This document shows, piece by piece, positions 1-9,744 of a DNA stretch of 64,000 nucleotides. Source of the stretch: Streptomyces canus 299MFChir4.1 (GTDB lineage Bacteria; Actinomycetota; Actinomycetes; Streptomycetales; Streptomycetaceae); contig NZ_KB911609.1 in assembly GCF_000383615.1 (NCBI RefSeq), forward strand, positions 45,268-109,267, read 5' to 3'. Made by a program: the position numbers and the translations under genes. Each line of letters opens with the position of its first letter. Position 1 is the first letter of the stretch. The notes below the pieces were generated by a model. That model did no database searches and was not told the origin of the DNA. It was given only the letters and a program-made list of their open reading frames with translations.

Positions 1-11
1 AGGGCCACACC

Positions 12-549
12 ATGACCACCGCCACGAAGACCACCCTGCCCACCGGCGAGCGCGCCGACCTGCTGGGAGGCGCTGGCCAAGCAGCGGCACTTCCTGCGCT
101 TCACCACCCGTGACCTCACCGACGAGCAGGCCGGACAGCGGACCACCGTCAGCGAACTGTGTCTCGGCGGCCTGATCAAGCACGTCACGTCGGTGGAACG
201 GAACTGGGTGCGCTTCATTCAGGAGGGCCCGTCGTCGATGGGCGACTTCACCGCCATGACCGAGGACGACTGGGCCCGGCGGGCCGACGAGTTCCGGCTG
301 CTGCCCGGTGAGACCCTGGCCGGGGTCCTGGCCGACTACGCCGAGACGGCCGACCGGACGGACGAACTGGTCGCCGCCCTGCCCGACCTGGACGCCGCCC
401 ATCCACTGCCCAAGGCCCCGTGGTTCGAGGCCGAGGCCCAGTGGTCGGCCCGCAGGGTGCTGCTGCACATCGTCGCCGAGACCGCCCAGCACGCGGGCCA
501 CGCCGACATCATCCGAGAGTCCCTGGACGGCGCCAAGAGCATGGGCTGA
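12..549 (+). pseudogene. DinB-family (DUF664) protein, frameshifted near the N-terminus
   Basis: From the ATG at 12 the frame encodes a plausible N-terminus (MTTATKTTLPTGERADLL) and then runs into a stop near 111. From about base 69 onward a second frame continues without interruption to the stop at 549 and carries the recognisable family body, with the SVERNW motif and the late helix containing HIVAETAQHAGHADI. Removing one G from the GGG at 66-68 joins the two frames exactly and restores L-L-E-A-L-A-K-Q. DinB-like proteins are small four-helix metal-dependent proteins often acting on low-molecular-weight thiols; the specific role is unknown. This is either a real single-base insertion or a homopolymer sequencing error. 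Confidence 0.8.
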
Positions 550-756
550 CGGTCCCGAAGCTCAAGCGTCCAGCTCCGAGCCCTTTTTCAACGAATGATG
601 GGAGGGCTCCAACTCGCCCTCGCACTCCGCGAGTTGACTTGACGCATCTGACTGACCACGAACAGTGACGATCTGCCCGCATAACGAACAGCCCGTTGCC
701 GAGACCGTAGTCAGGTCTCAGCATTCCGGGCATTTCGGCCCGGAAGGTCCGTCACA

Positions 757-2214
757 TCACCAGAGCGTCAACGGCTCGGCTTGAGTACGGTCTCTCGTTT
801 CTGTCTGCCGCTGGTGCGGCAGGGTTGCGCCACCTGCCCGCCCCGCGCTCGCCTTGCGGCGGGGGCGGGTGGCGCGGGTCTTCTGGTCGGCTCCGCGAGG
901 CTTCGACACCGCCGGGGCAGTGTCCTGGTCTCCGGCCACTCCGGTACCAGTTACTACGACTGCCGCGAGAGCGGCGAGATTGAGTGCGGCGTTGTCGTCC
1001 CGGTCGATGACCAGGTGGCAGGCGTCGCACTCGTAGGTCCGGATGTGCAGCGGCAGTTTGGCTTTCACCGCGCCGCACCCGGAACAGGACTTGGAGGAGG
1101 GATACCAGCGGTCGGCGACCACGAGGCGGGTGGCGTGGCGCTGGCGGGTCTTGTAGGTGAGCTGGCGGCGGATCTCGCCGAATCCGGCGTCGGCGATCCG
1201 GCGGGCAAGGCGCCGGTTGCGGAGCATCCCGGCGACGTTGAGGTCTTCGACGACGACCGTGCCGTACTCGGCCGCCACGCTGGTGGTGAACTTGTGCAGT
1301 GCGTCTTCGCGGAGGTTCGCCACGCGGTGATGCACCTTGTTGCGGGCGGCGTTGGCCTTCTCCCACCGCTTCGAGGGCTTCTGCCCGGTCCTGCGGTCGG
1401 GGCCCCGGCGGCGGGACACGATCCGGGAGGCGCGGCGCAGCTGCTTGCGTGCCCGGTCGTAGTGTCCGGGGTTGGGCACGGTGCGGATCTCGCCGGTGCT
1501 GTCGGCCATCACCGCGAGGGTCTTGATACCTAGGTCGATGCCGACCGCCACGTCCGGCCGCGCCACGCGTTGGAGGTCCCGCTCGACCTCGACCTGGAAC
1601 GAGACGCACCAGCGTCCGCGCTCGTGCCGCACGGTCGCGGACAGGATCCGGGCCGTCCCGGCCTGGACGCGGGTCAGGAGCTTCACCGTGGGCTCGTGGG
1701 CACGGATCCTGCCCAGCCTCGGCAGCGTCACATGCCGACCGTCGGCCTCCACGCGGATCGTGCCGGTCGTGAACCGGCAGGACAGACGCGCCTTCCGCTT
1801 CGACTTGAACCGCGGTGCACCCATCCTGCGGCCTTTACGCTTGCCGTTCTTCGACTTGGCGTAGTTGTCGAACGCGGCCGACGCGTTCGCCAGACCGGTG
1901 GAGTATGCCTCCTTGGAGTTTTCCTCCCACCAGGAGGTGAAACGCGGGTCGGTCTGCTTGGCCTGGTTGAACGCCTTGCGCAACGCGGGCAGCGACCACG
2001 GCCGCCACTCGGTCAGGTCCTCATCAAGGACGCCGTAGGTCTCCTCCGCGCGGCGCTGCCACCACGACGCCTCGACCCAGCCGACAGCCCAGTTGTACGC
2101 AGCACGCGCGGCACCGCAGTGCGAGCGCAACGCGGCCTCCTGGGTGGCGTTCGGATCCAGGGCGAAGCGGAACGCCTGCACCACGAACCCGGGCTGCGGC
2201 TGGAACTTCTTCAC
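757..2214 (-). CDS. tnpB: TnpB RNA-guided nuclease of the IS607 element
   Basis: This is a 485-residue TnpB. The RuvC-like nuclease is complete: catalytic Asp near residue 227 (VAVGIDLGIKTLAV), Glu near 323 (VVVEDLN) and Asp near 406 (DRDDNAA). A zinc ribbon C-x2-C...C-x2-C spans about residues 377-399, and an N-terminal OrfB helix-turn-helix region precedes the core. The GTG start at 2214 overlaps the stop of the recombinase gene (GTGA), which fixes the start; a longer reading frame upstream lies inside that gene. Family knowledge: TnpB uses a right-end omega RNA to cut empty donor sites. The omega RNA would lie at the 3' end of this gene and just beyond 757. Confidence 0.92.
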   Translation of the reverse strand: MKKFQPQPGFVVQAFRFALDPNATQEAALRSHCGAARAAYNWAVGWVEASWWQRRAEETYGVLDEDLTEWRPWSLPALRKAFNQAKQTDPRFTSWWEENSKEAYSTGLANASAAFDNYAKSKNGKRKGRRMGAPRFKSKRKARLSCRFTTGTIRVEADGRHVTLPRLGRIRAHEPTVKLLTRVQAGTARILSATVRHERGRWCVSFQVEVERDLQRVARPDVAVGIDLGIKTLAVMADSTGEIRTVPNPGHYDRARKQLRRASRIVSRRRGPDRRTGQKPSKRWEKANAARNKVHHRVANLREDALHKFTTSVAAEYGTVVVEDLNVAGMLRNRRLARRIADAGFGEIRRQLTYKTRQRHATRLVVADRWYPSSKSCSGCGAVKAKLPLHIRTYECDACHLVIDRDDNAALNLAALAAVVVTGTGVAGDQDTAPAVSKPRGADQKTRATRPRRKASAGRAGGATLPHQRQTETRDRTQAEPLTLW

Positions 2215-2786
2215 CTGGCGGCCTCGCCTGTCGCCACGGCCACCGCGCGGGCCACACGGTTCTCCGCCGCCCGCTGCCCGTACAAGCGCGCACACATCCA
2301 CGTCAGCACCTCGGTGATGTCCCGCACCAGGTCATCGGCGGTCTCGGCAGGGTTGAGAACCACCAGCCGCCGCCCGGACGCCGAGAGGACGGCTTCGAGG
2401 TGCTCGACGCCGAACCTGACCAGCCGGTCGCGGTGCTCAACCACGATCACCCCTGCCTGCGGGTCGGTCAGGATCCGGTGCAGCTTTCGGCGCCGCCCGT
2501 TCAATTCGGATCCCACCTCGGTGACGACCTCAGCAACGGCCAGGCCCAGCCCGTTCGCGCCGGCCACGACCCGGGCGGCCTGCCGATCCAGGTCTGCTTT
2601 CTGCTCGGCAGACGACACGCGGCAGTACGCCACCACACGCCCGGACGGCTGGACAGCGACCTCGTCGACCAGCCACGTCCCGGACGGCGCCTGGCGAACG
2701 GGGACGGGCATCTTCCCGCCCTTCACCCACCGCCACGCGGTCTGGTAGCTCACGCCCTGCTGACGGGCCCACTCTGAAAGCTTCAC
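2211..2786 (-). CDS. tnpA: IS607-family serine recombinase (transposase)
   Basis: This 191-residue protein has an N-terminal MerR-like helix-turn-helix (KLSEWARQQGVSYQTAWRWV) followed by a resolvase catalytic domain. The catalytic serine is in VVAYCRVSS near residue 60, with conserved arginines following (DRLVRFG). IS607 recombinases carry the DNA-binding domain at the N-terminus, unlike ordinary resolvases, and that order is seen here. Its stop overlaps the start of tnpB. Transcription probably starts from the short region just above 2786 that also holds the repeats. Confidence 0.93.
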   Translation of the reverse strand: MKLSEWARQQGVSYQTAWRWVKGGKMPVPVRQAPSGTWLVDEVAVQPSGRVVAYCRVSSAEQKADLDRQAARVVAGANGLGLAVAEVVTEVGSELNGRRRKLHRILTDPQAGVIVVEHRDRLVRFGVEHLEAVLSASGRRLVVLNPAETADDLVRDITEVLTWMCARLYGQRAAENRVARAVAVATGEAAR

Positions 2787-2810
2787 GAGACCAGGCTAGG
2801 TGAGATGTAC

Positions 2811-2840
2811 GACTAGAGATGACTATGAATGACTAGAACA
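2811..2840. repeat. Three 10-bp periodic repeats at the IS607 left end
   Basis: The hexamer GACTAG/GACTAT/GACTAG recurs at 2811, 2821 and 2831, exactly 10 bp (about one helical turn) apart. It sits upstream of the recombinase gene at the expected element end. Helically phased short repeats are what a multimeric serine recombinase would bind; this role is inferred. Confidence 0.55.
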
Positions 2841-3084
2841 TCAGTTGCACCTTTCACCTCCCGGAGTTGCTACTTCCCAACCGCCCCGCCGGATCCTGGA
2901 GTGCGCGGAGTGCGGAGTACCCGGGCGTCCGGACGCACTGGCCGGGGGCGTCTGCGGAGGTTGCCGGGACACACGCGCCCCTGCGCACCCCACCGCACTC
3001 CTCCCCGCCCGCGAGATCCACGCCCCCGCGAACGAGATCCGGGCCGCGATGTCCCTGAAGCGAGAAGAAGAGGCGCCCGGATGA
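2833..3084 (+). pseudogene. C-terminal remnant with paired CxxC motifs, probably cut by the IS607 element
   Basis: The frame is open from about 2833 to the stop at 3084 and encodes LECAECGVPGRP...GGVCGGC, a paired CxxC zinc-ribbon-like motif, followed by a charged tail. No credible start is visible: the only in-frame initiator is a TTG without a Shine-Dalgarno site, and the frame closes exactly where the IS607 end lies. The likeliest reading is a gene whose 5' part was separated by the insertion. The family is not recognised. Similar small Cys-motif proteins occur in actinomycete integrative elements. Confidence 0.45.
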
Positions 3085-3134
3085 CCGCTCGGTCCGCCGC
3101 CACCACCCCTGGGCACCATGGAGGAGGCGACACC

Positions 3135-3217
3135 ATGACCCCGAATCCGTGGTCGAACTCCCGGCACCCGTCGGCGTCACCCTGGACACCGAGAAGCTCA
3201 AGGACTACGCCGACTGA
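3135..3217 (+). pseudogene. Very small ORF with an apparent one-base deletion
   Basis: A strong GGAGGAGG Shine-Dalgarno sequence precedes the ATG at 3135. After ATG ACC CC the coding signal moves to another frame, which reads ESVVELPAPVGVTLDTEKL and ends at TGA 3215-3217. Adding one C to the CCCC run at 3139-3142 would give an uninterrupted peptide of 27 residues. Either a real frameshift or a sequencing error. No function can be assigned. Confidence 0.35.
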
Positions 3218-3241
3218 CCCGCCCCAGGTAAGGATCCCCGT

Positions 3242-3421
3242 GTGTGTACAGTCGTGAGCGAGCCGGAAGAGCCGCAGCGCTCGCGTGACGAAGCCGACAT
3301 CGCCGAAGTGCAGGTTCGTATGGCGGCTCCGGCCGGACCTGCTTTGTCCCACGACGACTTCGTGGCGCTGCTGGACCCCGAGGACCGAGACCGCCCCGAG
3401 ATTCCCGGAGCCACCCCATGA
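3242..3421 (+). CDS. Small acidic hypothetical protein
   Basis: A 59-residue acidic protein. The GTG at 3242 is preceded by AAGGA seven bases upstream; an alternative GTG at 3254 in the same frame lacks such a site. Its TGA overlaps the ATG of the next gene (ATGA at 3418-3421), so the two are translationally coupled. Codon use and third-position G/C support a real gene. It contains no motif I recognise. The setting among tiny genes beside an IS suggests an integrative-element remnant. Confidence 0.6.
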   Translation: MCTVVSEPEEPQRSRDEADIAEVQVRMAAPAGPALSHDDFVALLDPEDRDRPEIPGATP

Positions 3422-3987
3422 ACCACGCCCAGCTCACCGCCCTGGGCCGCGCCCTGCGTCTCCTCGGGGAGCACGGCGAGTCGCTCACCGGCGACACCGC
3501 CGACGCCAAGCTGCATGAGATGAAGGGCGACCTCAAGCGGGCCCTGGACCTCCTGGAGGACAGCGTCAGCGCCGCCGCGCCCACCACCCGCTGCGCCGAG
3601 CACCCGAACGGCCCGGTCGACGAGAACGCCCCCGACCTGTGTCTGCTGTGCGAGACCCGGCGCCGGGCGGCCCGGCGCGCCGAGATCAACGGGCCGTCCG
3701 CGCGTCCACGGTCCACGGAAGCCACCCCCTCCCGGTACGGGGTGCGGGAGGACCGGCCCCAGCCCCAGCAGCGCTGGCTGCCCGAGCAGTGGACCGGTCA
3801 GGAGTGGCAGCTGTGCGGGACGCCGAGGCGGGACCGGCACGAGGCCGAGCTCTACCTCAACGCCCAGCGCCGCGGCCCGCGCGCCGCGATGGCGTACCGG
3901 CTCGTCCACGAGTTCACCGACTACGAGGTGCTGCGCGTGTGGGGCACCCCGGTGCGGGTGGACATCGAGCCGCTCGGGAACCTGTAG
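3418..3987 (+). CDS. Hypothetical protein with a Cys/His cluster
   Basis: This 189-residue protein has an N-terminal helical segment (about residues 1-50), then TRCAEHPNG...DLCLLCETRRRAARR, a C-x2-H...C-x2-C arrangement suggesting a zinc site, then a proline/glutamine-rich linker and a C-terminal domain rich in W and R. It is coupled to the preceding small gene by an ATGA overlap. I do not recognise the family. Proteins of this kind are common cargo of actinomycete integrative elements, which is an inference from context. It ends 8 bases before the convergent esterase gene. Confidence 0.65.
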   Translation: MNHAQLTALGRALRLLGEHGESLTGDTADAKLHEMKGDLKRALDLLEDSVSAAAPTTRCAEHPNGPVDENAPDLCLLCETRRRAARRAEINGPSARPRSTEATPSRYGVREDRPQPQQRWLPEQWTGQEWQLCGTPRRDRHEAELYLNAQRRGPRAAMAYRLVHEFTDYEVLRVWGTPVRVDIEPLGNL

Positions 3988-3995
3988 CACCCGCA

Positions 3996-5519
3996 CTACT
4001 TCAGCAGCGGCAGCGCCTCGAAGTCGTACCCCTCCCACAGCCGCCGCGCCACCTCCTCCGGGTACGGCCGCACCTCCGGCGTCACGTCCAGGACCTGGGT
4101 GGCGCGCCCCTCGCCGTCGTACGCCGGCCACCCCGGGTCGCCGGTCCGCGCGAACCCCGTCCACGCCGACTGGAAGAGCGAGGTCAGCGCCCTCGCCTCG
4201 TCCGGCACCCTGGTCCCCGCGAACAGCAGAATCCCGAGGTCGGCGTCGTACGTGCCGAACAGCAGCGGGATGTCCAGGCCGTGGCACGCGCCGAGCGCGC
4301 CGCCGAACGCCGGTGCGGACCAGGTCAGTTCGTACAAGTGAGCCCGTCCGCCGCCCGCGACCTGCGCCTCCGCGAGGCGCAGGGACGGGAGGTTGAACAG
4401 CCAGTCCGTCTGGACGCGTTCGCACAGTTCGGTCGGTGTGGCGTCCGGGAAGGCCTCGCGGTAGGCGCGCTGCCCGTCCGGGCCCGGCGCGAACATCCGC
4501 AGGGCCGCGGCCGCCTGCTCCTCCGTGATCTTGCCGAGCTGCTCGCCGAGGGCGAGGAAGAGCCGGTACTCGTCCCGGTTGTGCCCGACGAGCAGTTCCA
4601 CGTCCCGCGCCGCGCCCGCCGCCAGCGCTTCCCAGGGGGTGCACGGCAGCACCTCGCCGTCGACGACCGGTGCGAAGGGGGTCGCGGTCGGCGCGACCTG
4701 ACCCCACCGGTCGTCGTACTCGCGCATCCGTGAGCTCAACCGCTCGCCGACCGCCGGGAGTTCGCGCGGATCCACGGCCGACAGCGCGGCGGCCGTGGGA
4801 GCGAGTCCCGCCTCCTTGGCGATCTCCATCGCCATGTCCCGGGCGAGTTCGGCGGAGAACCAGGTGCCGGGCACGCTCTGCGCGATGGCCCGCCGGAACA
4901 GGCCGCGCGCGCTCGGCATCGCCAGCAGCGAGGCCACTGATCCCGCGCCCGCCGACTCCCCGAACACGGTGACCCGCCCGGGGTCCCCGCCGAACGCCGT
5001 GATGTTGTCCCGCACCCACTCCAGCGCCGCGACCTGGTCCAGCAGCCCCCGGTTCGCCGGCGCCCCCTCCAGCAGGGCGAACCCCTCTATGCCGACGCGG
5101 TAGTTGAGGGTCACGACGACCACGTCACCGGCGCGCGCGAGATGCTGGGCGTCGTAGCCGGGGCTGCCCGCGTGACCCAGCTTGTAGGCGCCGCCGTAGA
5201 TCCACACCATGACTGGGCGGCGGGCCGACGGGTCCGTCGCGGGGGTCCAGACGTTGACCGTCAGCCAGTCGTCGCCGGTGGGCGTCTTGAGCGCACCCGC
5301 GCGCGCCTGGAAGGCCGACTCCTGCGGGGGCGGGGGCCCGAAGGCGTACGCCTCCCGGGTCCCCTCCCAGCTCCTGACGGGCCGCGGTGCCTGGAACCGC
5401 GCCTGGCCCACCGGCGGTTCGGCGAACGGGATTCCCCGGAAGACCACCAGTCCGTCCTCGGCGCGCCCGCGCACGGCACCGGCCGCGGTGCGCACTTCGA
5501 GACCCTCGGCTGACGTCAT
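3996..5519 (-). CDS. Type B carboxylesterase (para-nitrobenzyl esterase family)
   Basis: A 507-residue alpha/beta-hydrolase of the usual length for type B carboxylesterases. The nucleophile elbow is GESAGAGS (about residues 189-196), the oxyanion-hole stretch is WIYGGAYKLG, the acidic residue is in GHNRDEYR, and the catalytic His is in GACHGLD. There is no signal peptide, so it is probably cytosolic. It hydrolyses carboxylic esters; the substrate cannot be read. The ATG at 5519 gives the usual family N-terminus (GLEVRTAAGAVRGR). It stands alone, 75 bases from the phosphoesterase gene on the same strand. Confidence 0.93.
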   Translation of the reverse strand: MTSAEGLEVRTAAGAVRGRAEDGLVVFRGIPFAEPPVGQARFQAPRPVRSWEGTREAYAFGPPPPQESAFQARAGALKTPTGDDWLTVNVWTPATDPSARRPVMVWIYGGAYKLGHAGSPGYDAQHLARAGDVVVVTLNYRVGIEGFALLEGAPANRGLLDQVAALEWVRDNITAFGGDPGRVTVFGESAGAGSVASLLAMPSARGLFRRAIAQSVPGTWFSAELARDMAMEIAKEAGLAPTAAALSAVDPRELPAVGERLSSRMREYDDRWGQVAPTATPFAPVVDGEVLPCTPWEALAAGAARDVELLVGHNRDEYRLFLALGEQLGKITEEQAAAALRMFAPGPDGQRAYREAFPDATPTELCERVQTDWLFNLPSLRLAEAQVAGGGRAHLYELTWSAPAFGGALGACHGLDIPLLFGTYDADLGILLFAGTRVPDEARALTSLFQSAWTGFARTGDPGWPAYDGEGRATQVLDVTPEVRPYPEEVARRLWEGYDFEALPLLK

Positions 5520-5594
5520 CGGTCGAACTCCTCACAGGTCGGGGCTGCTTCGCCTCACTCCAGCCCACGCCCCTTGCCTGAGTCAACCAAGTCG

Positions 5595-6470
5595 TCAGCC
5601 GAGCGCGGCGGGACCGTGCTTCTCCAGCACCTTCCGTGTCTGTTCCTCGTCCAGCTGGTACACCGTCTCGTGCGCCCGCGGGTCCCGTGCGTGGAAGGTG
5701 TGGAACATCGGGCTCGCCGGTCCGCCCAGTTCCACCAGCGAGGCCGAGGCCCCGCGCACCGCCCGCTCCGTGCCGTACGGCGTCGTCAGGTCGATTCGGT
5801 TGACCACCCCCGGCGTGACCCACACCGGCACCGACCCCAGCATCCCGAAGAGCTGGCAATGGAAGTGCCCGGTCAGCAGGACCCGTACGTCACTGCCCTC
5901 GATCGCGGACGCCAGTTCCTCGGGGTTGAGCAGTCCGAAGACCGGCTGGCTGACGGACAGGCCGAGGCTGAGGGGCGGATGATGGAAGGCGAGGACGGTT
6001 CCCCGCTCGGCCGGGGTACTCAACACGCCACGCAGCCAGTCCAGTTGGGCTGCACTGATACGGCCGTAGACCTTCCCCGGCACCAGCGAGTCCAGCGTGA
6101 CGAACCGGTACCCGTCGACCGTGCTCACCGCGGCCCGCTCGGACGCTTCGGTCTGCAGCACGGTGTCGGGCCGGTCGTGCCCGCTGCCCAGCACCTTGCC
6201 GAAGGCTTCGCGCTCGTCGTGGTTGCCGGTGGTGAAGAAGACGGGAGCGCCCAGCGGCCGGGCGAACTCCCCGACGAGCCGCCGTACCGCCGCATACGCC
6301 TCCACCGCACCGTCGTCGGCGATGTCCCCGGTGACGACGACCGCGTCGACGTCCCGCAGATGCCGCAGTTCGGCGAGCATCAGCCGCAGCGAGTCGGTGG
6401 CGTTGACGCCGCTCTTTCCGGGGGCGTCGGTGCGCTCTATGTGGGTGTCCGAGAGATGGAGGATCCTCAT
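5595..6470 (-). CDS. Metallophosphoesterase (CpdA/Icc-like)
   Basis: A 291-residue calcineurin-like phosphoesterase with all metal-binding blocks in order: LSDTHI at the N-terminus, VVTGDIAD near residue 48, TTGNHDE near 80, AFHHPP near 161 and LTGHFHC near 200. This set matches the class III cyclic nucleotide phosphodiesterase branch, so 3',5'-cAMP or a related phosphodiester is a plausible substrate, but specificity is inferred. It lacks a signal peptide. The next gene on the same strand (OYE) ends 29 bases upstream, so they may be co-transcribed. Confidence 0.88.
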   Translation of the reverse strand: MRILHLSDTHIERTDAPGKSGVNATDSLRLMLAELRHLRDVDAVVVTGDIADDGAVEAYAAVRRLVGEFARPLGAPVFFTTGNHDEREAFGKVLGSGHDRPDTVLQTEASERAAVSTVDGYRFVTLDSLVPGKVYGRISAAQLDWLRGVLSTPAERGTVLAFHHPPLSLGLSVSQPVFGLLNPEELASAIEGSDVRVLLTGHFHCQLFGMLGSVPVWVTPGVVNRIDLTTPYGTERAVRGASASLVELGGPASPMFHTFHARDPRAHETVYQLDEEQTRKVLEKHGPAALG

Positions 6471-6498
6471 CTCCCGGACAGTACCCCTGGGTTGACGC

Positions 6499-7632
6499 TC
6501 AGCTGAGGGTCTTCAGCGCGGACGCGTCGTACGGCTGCAGTTCGTCGAAGCGGCCCGCCAGCACCTTCGCGGCCCACTCGGGGTCCTGGAGCAGTGCCCG
6601 TCCGACGGCGACCATGTCGTACTCCTCGCGCTCCAAGGCGTCGAGCAGGTCGTCGATGCCCTTGACCGGGGAGCCCTCGCCCATGAAGCCGCGGAGGAAG
6701 TCGCCGTCGAGGCCGACCGAGCCGACGGTGATGGTGGTCCTGCCGGTGAGCTTCTTGGTCCAGCCGGCGAGGTTGAGGTCGGAGCCGTCGAACTCGGGGA
6801 GCCAGTAGCGGCGGGTGGAGGCGTGGAAGGCGTCGACACCGGCCGCGGCGAGCGGGGCGAGGATCGCCTCCAGCTCCTCCGGGGTCTCGGCGAGCCGCGC
6901 CTTGTAGGCCTCCTGCTTCCACTGCGAGTACCGGAAGATGACCGGGAAGTCGGCCGACACCGTCTCACGTACGGCCGCCACGATCTCCGCCGCGAACTTG
7001 GTACGGGCGGCCTGGTCACCGCCGTAGGCGTCGGTGCGGCGGTTGGTGCCCGCCCACAGGAACTGGTCGAGGAGGTAACCGTGGGCGCCGTGCAGCTCCA
7101 CGCCGTCGAAGCCGATGCGCTCGGCGGCGGCCGCGGCCTCGGAGAACGCGCCGATGACGTCGTCCAGGTCGCGCTGGGTCATCGCCTTGCCGGTGGGCTC
7201 GCCGGCGCCGATCCGCAGACCGGAGGGGCCGACGGCGGGGGCGTCGGCGTAGGGTGCCTGGCCCTGCTCGCGCACCATGCCGATGTGCCACAGCTGCGGG
7301 ACGATGGTGCCGCCCGCCGCGTGCACCTGCTCGGCGACCTTCGCCCAGCCCGCCAGCTGCTCCTCACCGTGGAACCGCGGGACCCTGTCGCTGTTCCCGG
7401 CCGACTCGTGGCCGACGTACGTGCCCTCGGTGACGATCAGACCCACCCCGGCGGCCGCGCGGCGGGAGTAGTACGACGCCACGTTCTCGCCGGGGACGCC
7501 GCCCGGGGAGAACATCCGGGTCATCGGCGCCATCGCGATGCGGTTCGGGACGGTCAGGCCGTTGATGTGGACCGGACGGGAGAGGATCTCGGCGGCGCGG
7601 GAGGGGGCCGAAGGGGTGGCGGGGGAGGTCAC
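6499..7632 (-). CDS. Old Yellow Enzyme family NADH:flavin oxidoreductase
   Basis: A 377-residue FMN-binding TIM-barrel ene-reductase. Visible family marks are NRIAMAPMTRMFSPGG near the N-terminus, VPQLWHIG, the substrate-binding block GFDGVELHGAHGYLLDQFL, and MVAVGRALLQDPEW near the C-terminus. Such enzymes reduce activated C=C bonds using NAD(P)H. The GTG at 7632 has GGAG upstream and is preferred. A short palindrome (GTATGTGCATAC) lies just upstream, suggesting control by a small regulator. Confidence 0.93.
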   Translation of the reverse strand: MTSPATPSAPSRAAEILSRPVHINGLTVPNRIAMAPMTRMFSPGGVPGENVASYYSRRAAAGVGLIVTEGTYVGHESAGNSDRVPRFHGEEQLAGWAKVAEQVHAAGGTIVPQLWHIGMVREQGQAPYADAPAVGPSGLRIGAGEPTGKAMTQRDLDDVIGAFSEAAAAAERIGFDGVELHGAHGYLLDQFLWAGTNRRTDAYGGDQAARTKFAAEIVAAVRETVSADFPVIFRYSQWKQEAYKARLAETPEELEAILAPLAAAGVDAFHASTRRYWLPEFDGSDLNLAGWTKKLTGRTTITVGSVGLDGDFLRGFMGEGSPVKGIDDLLDALEREEYDMVAVGRALLQDPEWAAKVLAGRFDELQPYDASALKTLS

Positions 7633-7647
7633 GTGAGGTACTCCTCG

Positions 7648-7659
7648 GTATGTGCATAC
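7648..7659. promoter_or_regulatory. Palindrome upstream of the OYE gene
   Basis: GTATGTGCATAC (arms GTATG/CATAC) lies 16 bases before the OYE start codon, in the expected promoter/operator position. Ene-reductase genes are often controlled by TetR- or MarR-type repressors, but no regulator gene is adjacent. Confidence 0.35.
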
Positions 7660-7741
7660 GCATGGACTATGCCCCAGGAGTCAACCACTTCATCGGCCCC
7701 ATGATTGCCCCCTGCCGCTGTGACTCTGGCCACGCATGGAA

Positions 7742-7773
7742 GAAGCCCGCCCCACGAGTGTGGGACGGGCTTC
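7742..7773. terminator. Hairpin in the groEL-OYE gap
   Basis: GAAGCCCG...CGGGCTTC forms an 8-bp stem extended after one mismatch by CCCAC/GTGGG with a three-base loop. It lies downstream of groEL and upstream of the OYE promoter region, so it may insulate the two. Confidence 0.5.
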
Positions 7774-7807
7774 GCTCGAGCGCCGGGCAGGCCTTGCACC
7801 TGCATCT

Positions 7808-7824
7808 CCCCGCAGGAAGCGGGG
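7808..7824. other. Small GC hairpin resembling an IS200/IS605 end structure
   Basis: CCCCGC-AGGAA-GCGGGG is a compact 6-bp hairpin. On the minus strand it is followed by GAGATGCAGG, a layout like the right ends of IS200/IS605 elements. No transposase gene is next to it, so if real it is a remnant. The rest of 7660-7995 holds only this and the two terminator-like hairpins. Confidence 0.25.
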
Positions 7825-7909
7825 CGTCTTTCCTTGGACCACCAACGCGTAGTCGACCGACGGGAGTTCACGTCGAGCGGCTCGTGATCAACTATAGCGC
7901 AAGAAAAGA

Positions 7910-7952
7910 CCGGGGGCGGCCACCCCCTGTTCCCAGGAAGGACCGCCCCCGG
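7910..7952 (-). terminator. groEL terminator
   Basis: A 10-bp perfect inverted repeat, CCGGGGGCGG at 7910-7919 and CCGCCCCCGG at 7943-7952, begins 44 bases past the groEL stop. No long T tract follows, which is usual for high-GC actinomycete terminators. Confidence 0.65.
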
Positions 7953-7995
7953 CAAGGACGTTGATCAACCGTCAGGCCTCGCGGCCCGGAGGCGA

Positions 7996-9618
<1,623 letters not shown>

Positions 9619-9744
9619 GTGAAGTGGTCCCTCCAGGACTGGGGGTGATTCCTTCGGACCGCGCCCGCGCCCGCGACGGACGGCTCGCCTGCCTGTGGAT
9701 CCTTGCCCCACTAGGCCTGCGGGCCTCACCGACCCGGTCCATCT

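Larger units (their letters stand above)
690..2840 (-). mobile_element. IS607-family insertion sequence
   Basis: A serine recombinase gene and a TnpB gene overlap by four bases on the minus strand, the standard IS607 arrangement. IS607 elements have no terminal inverted repeats and make no target duplication, so the ends are approximate. The upstream end is placed near the 10-bp periodic repeats at 2811-2840 and the other end within about 70 bases beyond the tnpB stop. Both genes look intact, so the element may still be active. Confidence 0.75.
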
